The notes under the pieces: generated by a model
What the model saw: the letters and a program-made list of their open reading frames with translations, nothing else
What the model was told of the DNA's origin: nothing
Database searches by the model: none
Program-made: the position numbers and the translations under genes
Origin: an uncultured Verrucomicrobiota bacterium
GTDB lineage: Bacteria; Verrucomicrobiota; Kiritimatiellia; CAIVKH01
DNA length: 64,000 nt
NCBI GenBank assembly: GCA_937872895.1
Contig: CALMUP010000013.1
Span: 143,055 to 207,054, forward strand
Direction: 5' to 3'
Shown here: positions 1 to 8,493 of the stretch, piece after piece
Layout of the letters: every line of letters begins with the position of its first letter
Numbering within the stretch: position 1 is the stretch's first letter

Positions 1-1683
1 GTATTGGCCGGGGGCCATGTTGCGGGCGCCGTTCATCATCAGGGCTTTGACCAGGGCGGCGCTGGGATTGGTGATGCCGGCGCTGGTGATGATCCATTGA
101 CGGGTCAGCCCGGCGGCACCGGCCATCAGCGGGGTGGCCATGCTGGTTCCGCCCATGAACATGTAGTTGGTGTTTCCGGTGACGGTGCCCCAGCCGGTGT
201 CGGTCGAGGCTTTCGAGCGGGTGGAGATGATGTCGGTTCCGGGGGCGACGAGGTCCGGTTTGATGCGGCCGTCATCGCAGGGGCCACGGCTCGAGAAGGC
301 GGCCATGCCTTGCGGGGAGTCAGGACTGGAGACGAGGTCCGAGCGGATCGGTTCGGCCGGATAATCCGACGGCCACAGGTCGATGCCGTACCGGCGGGTG
401 GAGTAGCCTCCGGTGGTCCGGTAGTTTTCCGCAGCGCCGATGGACAGGCAGTTCTTGGCGGTGGCCGGGGAGCCGATCGAGTCGAGGTCGATCACGCCAT
501 CGCTATTCGCGTCGATGCCCTGGTTGCCGGCGGCTACCAGGATGAGCATGGTCTTGTTGCTCCAGACGAACATGTCGAGGCTGCGCGAGTCGGTGTTGTA
601 GTACCCGTTGTCATCGTAGCCCCAGCTGTCGGAGTGGATGCGTGCGCCGTTGGTGAAGGCCTGGCGGAACAGGTTGTTGAGGTCGGTCGGGATGCCGCCG
701 AGGTCGGCTCCGGCGCCCTGGAAGATCAGGTTGGCCTGGTAGGCCACGCCGCGGTAGCGGCCGGTGGAGGAGACGCCGCTGCCGGCGACCGAGCCGGCCA
801 CGTGGGTGCCGTGTCCGTCGGTGTCCGACCAGCTATTGGCCGCGCTGAACGCGCCGTTGCGCCAGCCGAAGCCGCGCACCCGGTTGGTGAAGTCGCGGTG
901 CAGGGTGTTGGTGTTGCCGGTGTCGAGTCCGGTGTCGCAGATGGCGATGGTCTGGCCGGCGCCGGTGATGCCCAGGTCGAACCAGACATTGGTGACATTC
1001 ATCTTGTTGCCGCGTACGGCGACATCGTTCCATTTCTGCGGCTTGAGGTAGGGTTCGATCCATTCCACTTCGGCGCGGGTGGCCAGGTCCGCCACAACGG
1101 ACGCGGAAAGGGTGGCCCGGATCAGGCCGCGATCGGTCATCGGTTCCGCGCGCAGGATGACGGTGCCGGGTGCCGCGGCGATTTCCGCGCGCATGGCCTC
1201 GACATCGGACGGGTTGAACAGGACGACATTGTAGTCGCGCAACTCCTCGGTACCGGCGGCGAGCAGGGCCCGGACCGGTCGTGCGTGTTTGTAGGCGGGC
1301 AGGGATTCACCCACCCAGGCCACGTCGGGCAGGCGGCTGATGGTGGACAAGGCGGCCGGGGTGGCCTTGATCAGGAAGGCATTTTCCGGGATGTACCCCA
1401 TCAGGGTCGCGCCAGCCTGTTCCATGGCGGTCTTCCATTCCTCCTGGATCACGTCGTTGAACTGCACCAGCCACGGTGCGGTACCCTGGGAGGAGAGTTG
1501 TTGTTGCGGTACCGGACGGGAGGTGGTGCGCAAGGCCCGGGCACCGGCTTGGAATTCCGGGGCGGAGGTGTCGATGGTGCCCCAGTCGAGCAGGATCGGT
1601 GGCGAGGCGGCGGTGGAGAAGGAGGTGGTGGCGAGACTGGACAACACGATAGCCGCAGTGATGCGGCGCAGCAATGCAGACAT
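1..1683 (-). CDS. Secreted subtilisin-like serine protease (S8), 3'-truncated by window edge
   Basis: The reverse strand reads 561 codons without a stop from an ATG at 1683 to the window edge, so the C-terminus is missing. A signal peptide (hydrophobic stretch after MSALLRR) is followed by a ~200-residue propeptide-like region. The S8 catalytic triad is visible: Asp250 in AICDTGLDTG, His291 in DTDGHGTHVAG and Ser514 in GGTSMATP. An AGGAAAT Shine-Dalgarno lies just upstream of the chosen start. Subtilases are exported peptide hydrolases; substrate and cell-surface anchoring cannot be judged without the C-terminus. A 512-codon-plus plus-strand ORF over the same DNA is a GC-rich shadow. Confidence 0.93.
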   Translation of the reverse strand, partial: MSALLRRITAAIVLSSLATTSFSTAASPPILLDWGTIDTSAPEFQAGARALRTTSRPVPQQQLSSQGTAPWLVQFNDVIQEEWKTAMEQAGATLMGYIPENAFLIKATPAALSTISRLPDVAWVGESLPAYKHARPVRALLAAGTEELRDYNVVLFNPSDVEAMRAEIAAAPGTVILRAEPMTDRGLIRATLSASVVADLATRAEVEWIEPYLKPQKWNDVAVRGNKMNVTNVWFDLGITGAGQTIAICDTGLDTGNTNTLHRDFTNRVRGFGWRNGAFSAANSWSDTDGHGTHVAGSVAGSGVSSTGRYRGVAYQANLIFQGAGADLGGIPTDLNNLFRQAFTNGARIHSDSWGYDDNGYYNTDSRSLDMFVWSNKTMLILVAAGNQGIDANSDGVIDLDSIGSPATAKNCLSIGAAENYRTTGGYSTRRYGIDLWPSDYPAEPIRSDLVSSPDSPQGMAAFSSRGPCDDGRIKPDLVAPGTDIISTRSKASTDTGWGTVTGNTNYMFMGGTSMATPLMAGAAGLTRQWIITSAGITNPSAALVKALMMNGARNMAPGQY

Positions 1684-1837
1684 AATTTCCTGTTCTGGGG
1701 TGCGTATGTTCGTTGAATCCCCAACGTCAAGAGATACGCCTCCGGACGGTTTTTCTCAAGACGGGAGATGGAAACTCATGAAAAATGAACGGAAGCGCGG
1801 GGGCGAGGTGGGGCTGGGGCGGTTGCGGGGCGATACG

Positions 1838-1878
1838 AAAACACCGCGGGTCGATCCCGGAGGACGCGACCCGCGGTG
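1838..1878 (-). terminator. Intrinsic terminator downstream of the GH57 gene
   Basis: A perfect 12-bp inverted repeat (CACCGCGGGTCG at 1842-1853, its complement at 1867-1878) encloses a 13-nt loop. Read on the minus strand the stem is followed by TTTT (1838-1841). It lies about 50 bp after the stop codon of the GH57 gene, the right place and orientation to end that transcript before the subtilase gene. Confidence 0.75.
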
Positions 1879-1929
1879 CGGGGGGGTGGTTCCGTCGGAG
1901 GGCGACGGAACCGGGTGTGTGTGAGGGGG

Positions 1930-4900
1930 TTACGGCGTCGGGATCTTTACGCCGGTGCGGTAATAACGCAGCACGGCTTCGTTGGTCACCTTGAGGGTGA
2001 CGGGGCTGTTGTCGGGGTTGCCGCTGACATCCAGGCCGATCGGGGTCCAGATGCTGTTGAACAGGCTGGTGGCGTAGAACACATCGTAGAGGCGGCCGGT
2101 CGAGGTGGGGGACTCGACGCGGACGTCCATGATGGCGGCATCGCCGATGAATTCGATGGTGTTCGCGTTGTAGGAGGCGCTGTTGGTCGGGTTGGTGTCA
2201 AAGGCGAATTCCTCCCAGTTGCTCCGGCCGTCGTTGTCGGTGTCCTCGCTGCCGAGGCCGGGGGTGTTCGGGTTCATGCCGTACTGGAGGTACCAGCTGT
2301 CGGGGACGCCGTCGCCGTTGCTGTCGCCGCCGCCCGCGCCGGCTTCGCGCACGATGACGACGGTGTCGCTGGTGGTCACGCCGGCGGTGGTGTTGGAGGA
2401 CATGATCATCAGGTTGTTGAAGAACACGTCGCGTTCGGAGTTCGAGCCGGCGTTGTTGTTCCAGGCGCGGAACAGGGTAACGACCGGGTTGGTGTTCGCG
2501 TTCAGGCCGCCGGTGTAGGTGCGGGCGGAGCCGCCGTTCGGGGTGATCCGGGTCCAGAAGTTGGTCGGGCCGGTCAGGCGGAACTCCACTTCGATGCCGC
2601 CGGCGGTGAAGCCGACGTCGGTGGTGCCACCGCTCATGCTGTAGTACTGGTCGCCGCCGTTGAAGAAGAATTCCCAGAGGGTGTTGCCCTGGCTGTTCTG
2701 CATGGCGATGCCGGCGCCGGCGCCGTTGTCGATGAAGCCGTTGTCGAAGCTGACGAAGAACGACTGGCCGGTGGTCAGCGGGCTGTTCAACCAGCGCTTG
2801 GCTTCGGAGAGGTTGGTGCTGTTGGCGTAGAGGCCCCAGGCGGGGGTGCCGATGTTCACGGCGGCGCTGTTGGCCATGAAGCGGCCGGCCTGGCTGGGGT
2901 TGGTGGTGCTGGTGTAGAGTTGCCAGCCGCCGAAGCCGAAGCCGCCGTTGTCGGACTCGCTCCAGCCGTCGCCGTAGGCAGCGTTGGCGCCGCGGTCGAA
3001 GGCGTTGGTGGCGATCAGCGAAGCGGCGTTGGTGCCGGAGACGGTGATGATGTTGGTGCCGACGCCGAGGGGTACCGCGCCGATGGTCCAGTACAGGCCG
3101 GCCAGCGAGCCGCCGGAGCCGCCGGTCAGGCTGTTCGTCCAGCGCAGGTCGCCGATCACGCTTTCGCCGATGCCCTGCAGGTTGTAGGTCAGGGTCTCGT
3201 TGCCGACGACGATGTCGCTGGCCGGGTTGGTGATCGAGAAGCCGGTCGGCGGCAGTTCGCCGATGCAGGTGTTCAGCGGGAAGTTCCAGTCGGATCCGCT
3301 GTTGTTATCCCACGGGGAGGTGCCGCCGTTGTTGAAGACGACGTTGAGCTGGGAGGCGTTGGTGGGCGGCTGGATGGTGATGCGCCACTGGTTGTTGCTG
3401 ATCTTGGTCATGACCTGGTTCGCGAGCACGACCGACCAGTTGTTGAAGCCGACGTGGGCGCGGATGTTGGTCGAGGCGGCGAGCACACCGGAGTTCGGGA
3501 AATAGTCCACGGTGACCGGCTGGCAGGCCGGTGCGGTGGTGAAGGCGGCCGTGCCGGGGCCGACCGGGGCATCGCAGTCGCGGATGGCGACCGACCAGTT
3601 CAGGCCGTTGCGGTTGTCGGTGATCGTCTCGGCGTTGTTCTGGAAGTAAACGATGGCCGAGGGGGCATTGTCGGGCACGGTTCCCACGGTGTAGGCGTGC
3701 ACGCCGGAACCCTGGTTGGTCATGGTGTAGGCGGTGAAGTTGGTGCCGTTGTTGAAGCTGATCTGGAGCTTCACCGGGGTGCTGTTGCTCAGCGGGCCCT
3801 GGTTGGCGGTGTAGGTGACGGTCAGCGGGGCGCAGTCGCGCGGGTCGCTGGAGAACGTCGCGGTCGAAGGGTTGCCGCTGCTGCCGCCGTCGTTTTCAAC
3901 CCAGACATGCTGGATTTCCGATTGATGCGTGTTGCCGCGGGTATCGGTCGCTTCGATGTAGTAGTCGAGCAGCTTGCCGCGGAATCCGGCGACGTTGTTG
4001 TCGGTGATCTTGGCGAAGTAGTAGTCGGCCACCTTCGGCTCGGACCAGAAGGCCGGATCGAACACGAAGTAGTCGATCTCGCCGTTCGAGGCCAGGGCGT
4101 TCAGCGCGCTACGGGTCTTGGGCAGTACGCGCTGGGTCATCGGGATGGTGATCCACGTGCCGACATCGGCGCCGCCGGCATAGGTCTCGTTCTGGTTGTT
4201 GGCCATCGTGTTGACGCCGTCGTTGTCGATGCGGACCTTGAGGTTGACCGACTGCATGCCGGAGACGTCGTAGGCGTGGGTCCAGATGTAGAACTCGGAA
4301 GGCATGCGCTTCAGGTAGGCGGCATTGGTGCCGGTGCCGAAGGAGTTGAACCAGCCGAAGGTGTACCAGCCGGGATTGTACGGGAAGCGCTGGGGCTTCA
4401 GCACGGTCGGGGCGGTGCGGTCGTTGGTCAGGTTGTTGCTGATGTAGGTGGCAAGCAGGTCGCTGGCGCGCTTGGTGGCCAGGCCGGGTTTCGTCTCGTC
4501 GTCGTTGCCGAGGCCGCCGTAGTAGTTGAAGCCGGAGTCGAGGCCCTTCAGGTAGATGTGCCAGGCGCGCTCGATGATGTTGCGGTCGCCGTAGCCGTTG
4601 CCGTCCCAGTCATACGGGGCCTGGATGACCCACGGACGTACTTCGCCGCCCTGGTCCTTCCAGATCTGTTCGGCGGTGATGACGAAGTTCGCGCCGGCCA
4701 TCAGCGGGGCGTAGCTGAAGAATTTCAGCGCGAAGCCGGGGGTTTCAAGATCGGCGAAGGTGCCGGGGTAGTTGCCGGGAGCGCCCTTGGCCCCGAGCGG
4801 GGGCTCGATCCATTTCAGGAAGTTGGCCGAACCGTAGCAGCTTTCCGGGAAGATCCAGGCGCCGTCTTCGATGTGGGTAACCGGGGCGTTGTTCTTGAAC

Positions 4901-6075
4901 GCATTCACGAAGGTGCCGGGCATGGTCTTGTTGTAGCCGGCGCTGGCCGCGCTGTTGAAATATTGCGGGGTGGCTTCCATCCACGAGCTGTAACCGCCGC
5001 CCCAGGCGTTGTCGCCGTCGGTCGAAGGCATGACGATGACCGGGCGGCTCGGGTCGGTGGCGAAGGGCGAAATGCTGTCCTGGATCTTGCTGATGCCTTC
5101 GTTGGCGTAGCCGTAGCGGTAGCTCAGGACGTCATCGGACGGAACGGCAATCATCTCCTTGACCGCGCCGTTGCTCGGATTGATGTACTGGACCTTGTGC
5201 AGTTGGTAGGCGAACGGCGATACGTTCCAGGCGGCGTTGCCGGGGTTCGGCTGGCCATACCACCAGCCGGTGTTGAAGGTCGGGCCGAGCTGGTCGGCCT
5301 TGTTCGGCGGGCTGGAGAAGATCTGGTAGGAGCCCTGCGGATTGGCCACGTCGTTGTAGCTCGGGCTGGTGCGGCTGATGTGATGGCTGGCCACGATGAC
5401 CCATTCGTACCCTTCGTCGACCAGCACATCGATAATGTGGCGGGAATAGCCCATTTCCGTGGGGAAAAAGCCTTTCGAGTGGTCGCTCAGGTTGGCATTG
5501 CCGTTCCATGCCTTCCACCAGGCCTGCTTGAAGGTCTGGATTTCCTTGCGCAACACTTCCTTGGGCAGTAGCGGGGCGAGCGAGTGGTGGTAGGTAAAGC
5601 CGACGAGGTCGAGACGGCCCCAGCCGCGCGCTTCGCGGTTGCCCTGCGCCCAGTTGCTGCCGTAGCCAAGCTGGTTCACGCCGCCGAGCTGGCGCACGTT
5701 GTCGATCAGTGAACCCGAATAGCTCAAGGCAAACCCGCCGCCGGAGAAGGTCGAGAGCGAATCGCGCGGGCGAAACTGGTAGGCGTTGCGCCGGTCATCC
5801 AGGCCGAAGATGTCGGTGAGGTTGTTCTGCGGATGGAAGTTCGGGCTAAGGCCTCCATAGTTCTGGCCCGGCTTCAGCACAATGGAGTCCCAGGCGTACT
5901 GGCCGCGCTCGGTCTGCGATCCGTTGCTGTTCCACTCCGGCCAGTACAGCGGCTGGTGGTTGTGCCAGAAACGCGTCACGTGTACATTGCCGTTTGCCTG
6001 CACATCCTGCACGCCGATCCACCCCGCGATCAGCGCGGCCCCACATACTGTCGTCCATCCAGTCATCCGTTTCAT
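1930..6075 (-). CDS. Secreted GH57-family glycoside hydrolase with two CBM25-like starch-binding modules
   Basis: 1381 residues with a signal peptide (cleavage near ANGN, residue ~28). The GH57 signature HNHQP is at 38-42, the region around the expected catalytic Glu (KGFFPTEMGY) has Glu207, and a DGDNAWGGG motif sits at 353-361. GH57 enzymes act on alpha-glucans. Two consecutive beta modules at ~738-835 and ~842-936 end in FNNGGTSPWDNNSGSDW-like or equivalent text typical of CBM25 starch-binding domains. Next come an Ig-like segment (~945-1015), a ~210-residue module shared with the esterase at 36155-39262, a calcium-binding-like repeat (DSNGDGVPDSW) and a short beta tail ending in YYRTG. 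AGGTGAAGGT precedes the ATG. An extracellular starch or glycogen degrader is likely; exact specificity is unknown. Confidence 0.88.
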   Translation of the reverse strand: MKRMTGWTTVCGAALIAGWIGVQDVQANGNVHVTRFWHNHQPLYWPEWNSNGSQTERGQYAWDSIVLKPGQNYGGLSPNFHPQNNLTDIFGLDDRRNAYQFRPRDSLSTFSGGGFALSYSGSLIDNVRQLGGVNQLGYGSNWAQGNREARGWGRLDLVGFTYHHSLAPLLPKEVLRKEIQTFKQAWWKAWNGNANLSDHSKGFFPTEMGYSRHIIDVLVDEGYEWVIVASHHISRTSPSYNDVANPQGSYQIFSSPPNKADQLGPTFNTGWWYGQPNPGNAAWNVSPFAYQLHKVQYINPSNGAVKEMIAVPSDDVLSYRYGYANEGISKIQDSISPFATDPSRPVIVMPSTDGDNAWGGGYSSWMEATPQYFNSAASAGYNKTMPGTFVNAFKNNAPVTHIEDGAWIFPESCYGSANFLKWIEPPLGAKGAPGNYPGTFADLETPGFALKFFSYAPLMAGANFVITAEQIWKDQGGEVRPWVIQAPYDWDGNGYGDRNIIERAWHIYLKGLDSGFNYYGGLGNDDETKPGLATKRASDLLATYISNNLTNDRTAPTVLKPQRFPYNPGWYTFGWFNSFGTGTNAAYLKRMPSEFYIWTHAYDVSGMQSVNLKVRIDNDGVNTMANNQNETYAGGADVGTWITIPMTQRVLPKTRSALNALASNGEIDYFVFDPAFWSEPKVADYYFAKITDNNVAGFRGKLLDYYIEATDTRGNTHQSEIQHVWVENDGGSSGNPSTATFSSDPRDCAPLTVTYTANQGPLSNSTPVKLQISFNNGTNFTAYTMTNQGSGVHAYTVGTVPDNAPSAIVYFQNNAETITDNRNGLNWSVAIRDCDAPVGPGTAAFTTAPACQPVTVDYFPNSGVLAASTNIRAHVGFNNWSVVLANQVMTKISNNQWRITIQPPTNASQLNVVFNNGGTSPWDNNSGSDWNFPLNTCIGELPPTGFSITNPASDIVVGNETLTYNLQGIGESVIGDLRWTNSLTGGSGGSLAGLYWTIGAVPLGVGTNIITVSGTNAASLIATNAFDRGANAAYGDGWSESDNGGFGFGGWQLYTSTTNPSQAGRFMANSAAVNIGTPAWGLYANSTNLSEAKRWLNSPLTTGQSFFVSFDNGFIDNGAGAGIAMQNSQGNTLWEFFFNGGDQYYSMSGGTTDVGFTAGGIEVEFRLTGPTNFWTRITPNGGSARTYTGGLNANTNPVVTLFRAWNNNAGSNSERDVFFNNLMIMSSNTTAGVTTSDTVVIVREAGAGGGDSNGDGVPDSWYLQYGMNPNTPGLGSEDTDNDGRSNWEEFAFDTNPTNSASYNANTIEFIGDAAIMDVRVESPTSTGRLYDVFYATSLFNSIWTPIGLDVSGNPDNSPVTLKVTNEAVLRYYRTGVKIPTP

Positions 6076-6277
6076 ACCTTCACCTGCCGTTGTTCGTTAA
6101 ACCGATTGCACACACTCTGCACCCACAAGCGTAAACCGTTACACCCGTTAAGAAGGTTGGTTTAGGGAAAAATCTCACAAAATCGCCATATTGCCTAAAC
6201 GGAGCCAGGTAAAGCGCTTGACGGGTTTTGTGGTTGGTTGGATGGCGCTTGCGGGCCGGGTGTTGTAGGGTGGTTTC

Positions 6278-6724
6278 ATGAATAACTGGTTTGACCGCAT
6301 TGATCCGGTGGTGGCGGGGTGGATGGAGCGAAACGGGATTCGTTTGTTGCGGTGGTCGGTGGGGATTGTGTTCGTCTGGTTCGGGGCGCTGAAAACCGTG
6401 GGCATGAGTCCGGCACAGGAACTGGTGGCGCGCACGGTGTACTGGTTTCCGCCGGACGTGTTTATTCCCGTGTTGGGCTGGTGGGAGGTGGTGATCGGTC
6501 TCGGCTTGTTGGTCCGACCGATGGCCCGGGTGGCCATTGCGCTGTTGTTCCTCCAGATGCCCGGCACCTTCCTGCCCTTGGTGCTGCTGCCTGACATTTG
6601 TTTCACCTCTATTCCGTTCGGCCTGACCATCGAAGGCCAGTACATCGTGAAGAACCTGGTGTTGATCAGCGCGGCGATCGTGGTGGGCGGCACGGTCCGC
6701 GAACAAAGTGCACGGCGGCTTTGA
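6278..6724 (+). CDS. DoxX-like four-helix membrane protein
   Basis: 148 residues, mostly hydrophobic, with about four membrane helices. Early motifs RWSVGIVFVWFGALK and GWWEVVIGLGLL resemble the DoxX/DoxD membrane family. Function in this family is poorly defined (quinol or thiosulfate oxidation in archaeal DoxD, redox-stress membrane proteins elsewhere), so none is assigned. A possible -10 box TAGGGT (6266-6271) lies 6 nt before the ATG and overlaps a weak AGGGTGG ribosome site. The gene diverges from the GH57 gene and is followed 43 bp later by a beta-helix protein on the same strand. Confidence 0.7.
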   Translation: MNNWFDRIDPVVAGWMERNGIRLLRWSVGIVFVWFGALKTVGMSPAQELVARTVYWFPPDVFIPVLGWWEVVIGLGLLVRPMARVAIALLFLQMPGTFLPLVLLPDICFTSIPFGLTIEGQYIVKNLVLISAAIVVGGTVREQSARRL

Positions 6725-6767
6725 TCCGCACCTCTCCGTGACGCGGGTTTCGGGGTACGGTGGTGGC

Positions 6768-8462
6768 ATGCATTGCCGACGTATCCTCGCCGTGGTCGTT
6801 GCGGCTCTGGCCGCCTCGGGCATCACGGCCGCACCCGGACCGTTTCCGTGGTTGGCGCAGCCGCTGGTCATCCTGCATGTCGCGACCAACGGGAACAACA
6901 CGACGGGCAACGGTTCGCTCGCCGCGCCGTTCCGCACCATCAGCCGGGCCGCCCAGTCCGCCGCGCCCGGCACGGAGATCCGGTTGCACCCCGGCACCCA
7001 CGGCGGCGATACGTTTCTCGATCTGCTGCGCGGCACGACGAACCTGCCGATCTGGATCCGCGGCGATGACCCGGCCAACCGGCCGCTGATCAGCGGGGGA
7101 ACCGAGGGCCTTCACCTGTCCCGCGCCCGCTACGTGATGCTCCAGAACCTCGAGGTGGCGAACGCCTCGGCCAACGGGATCAACTGCGACGACGGCGGCC
7201 TTTATGCCGACCCCACCGCCTCCGCGTTCCTCGTGTTCAGCAACGTCGTGGTGCGCGACATCGGCAGCGGTGGCAACCAGGATGGTATCAAACTCTCCGG
7301 CGTCCGGGACTTTTACCTGTTCGACGTGTCGGCCTCGCGGTGCGGCGGCAATGCCTCCGGCAGTGGGGTGGACCTGGTCGGCTGCCACCGGGGCGTGATC
7401 CGGCGGAGTTCGTTCAGCGATCTCTCGGCGAATGCCGTGCAGATCAAGGGCGGGTCGAGCGATATCGAGGTCAGCCAGTGCATCATCTCCAACGCCGGAC
7501 AACGCGGGATCAACATCGGCGGTTCGACCGACTTCGTGTTCTTCCGTCCGCCGCTGGTCACCAACGCCCCGAATGTCGAGGCGCACAGCGTCCGCGTCTT
7601 CGCCAACGTGTTCATCGGCGGAACGGCGACCGTGGCGTATGTCGGCGCGACGAACTGCCATGTCGCACACAACACGGTCATCGAGCCGGGCCGCTGGGTG
7701 TTCCGCATCCTGCAGGAAACGGTGAGTTCCGGGGGCTATGCCTTCGCGCCATGCGGGGCCAATACCTTCGCCAACAACGTGGTGGTGTACCGCCACGCCA
7801 CGCTGAGCAGCTTCGTGAACCAGGGCGCGAACACCGCGCCATCCACCTTCGCCGTGCTGAACAACCTGTGGTACCCGCAAGACAATCCGGGCGCGACACC
7901 GCATGCGCTGCCCGGCACGGTGAGCGGCAACCGGTACGGATTGAATCCGGCGTTCCTGGACACCACCGCGCGCAACTACCGCATCACGCTGGCGAGTCCG
8001 GCCGCGACCGGCGGCGTGGTCAGGGCGGATGCGCCGATCGACCGGGACGGCGTGGCCTACCTGACCCCGCCAAGCCTCGGCGCCTACGAGGTCGCGGGTG
8101 ATGTGGATGCCGATACCTTGCCCGACTACTGGGAGCTCGCGAGCATCACCTCGCTGGTGATGGATGCCGTGTCCGATTTCGATGCCGACGGCGCAAGCAA
8201 CCGCGACGAGTGGGTCGCCGATACGCATCCCGCCCTCGCCGTTTCGCGCCTGATGCTGCTTGAGGCCTCGCCGGCGGAGGAAGGCCTGATGCTGCGCTGG
8301 CAAGGCGGACGAGCCGCCACGCAGTTCGTTGAAACCGCCGCATCGCCATCCGGTCCCTGGATCGTTTGCGCCACCAACCAGCCCCCGACAGGCGTGACGA
8401 ACACCTGGTTGTTGCCCGCGGGAGCATCCGCAACCTGGCTCCGTGTACGGGCGGCACGTTGA
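6768..8462 (+). CDS. Secreted right-handed parallel beta-helix protein (pectate-lyase-like fold)
   Basis: 564 residues. I chose the ATG at 6768 rather than the upstream in-frame one at 6708 because it begins a clean signal peptide (MHCRRILAVVVAALAASG). After NGNNTTGNGSLAAPFRTISRA, typical of DUF1565/pectate-lyase-like beta-helix proteins, the coil region runs to ~430 (for example NLEVANASANGINCDDGG). It ends with a calcium-binding-like repeat (DVDADTLPDYWELA, DADGASNRDEW) and a short beta tail. A -10-like TACGGT lies 6 nt before the start. It may bind or cleave an acidic polysaccharide, but I see no recognised catalytic motif. It converges with the larger beta-helix gene. Confidence 0.82.
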   Translation: MHCRRILAVVVAALAASGITAAPGPFPWLAQPLVILHVATNGNNTTGNGSLAAPFRTISRAAQSAAPGTEIRLHPGTHGGDTFLDLLRGTTNLPIWIRGDDPANRPLISGGTEGLHLSRARYVMLQNLEVANASANGINCDDGGLYADPTASAFLVFSNVVVRDIGSGGNQDGIKLSGVRDFYLFDVSASRCGGNASGSGVDLVGCHRGVIRRSSFSDLSANAVQIKGGSSDIEVSQCIISNAGQRGINIGGSTDFVFFRPPLVTNAPNVEAHSVRVFANVFIGGTATVAYVGATNCHVAHNTVIEPGRWVFRILQETVSSGGYAFAPCGANTFANNVVVYRHATLSSFVNQGANTAPSTFAVLNNLWYPQDNPGATPHALPGTVSGNRYGLNPAFLDTTARNYRITLASPAATGGVVRADAPIDRDGVAYLTPPSLGAYEVAGDVDADTLPDYWELASITSLVMDAVSDFDADGASNRDEWVADTHPALAVSRLMLLEASPAEEGLMLRWQGGRAATQFVETAASPSGPWIVCATNQPPTGVTNTWLLPAGASATWLRVRAAR

Positions 8463-8493
8463 TCCGCGCCGCCACGCCCGTCGCGTTCCCTGG

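Noticed and set aside
1876..5571. 1231-codon plus-strand ORF over the GH57 gene
   Set aside because: Val/Gly/Asp/Arg-rich translation with no domain; antisense shadow of a high-GC gene in the opposite frame. Similar shadows lie at 4-1716, 9082-11916, 12950-16246 and 6666-8783.
6080..7078. 332-codon minus-strand ORF over the DoxX-like gene
   Set aside because: Covers the antisense of two real genes and reads His/Gln/Arg-rich without a signal or motif.
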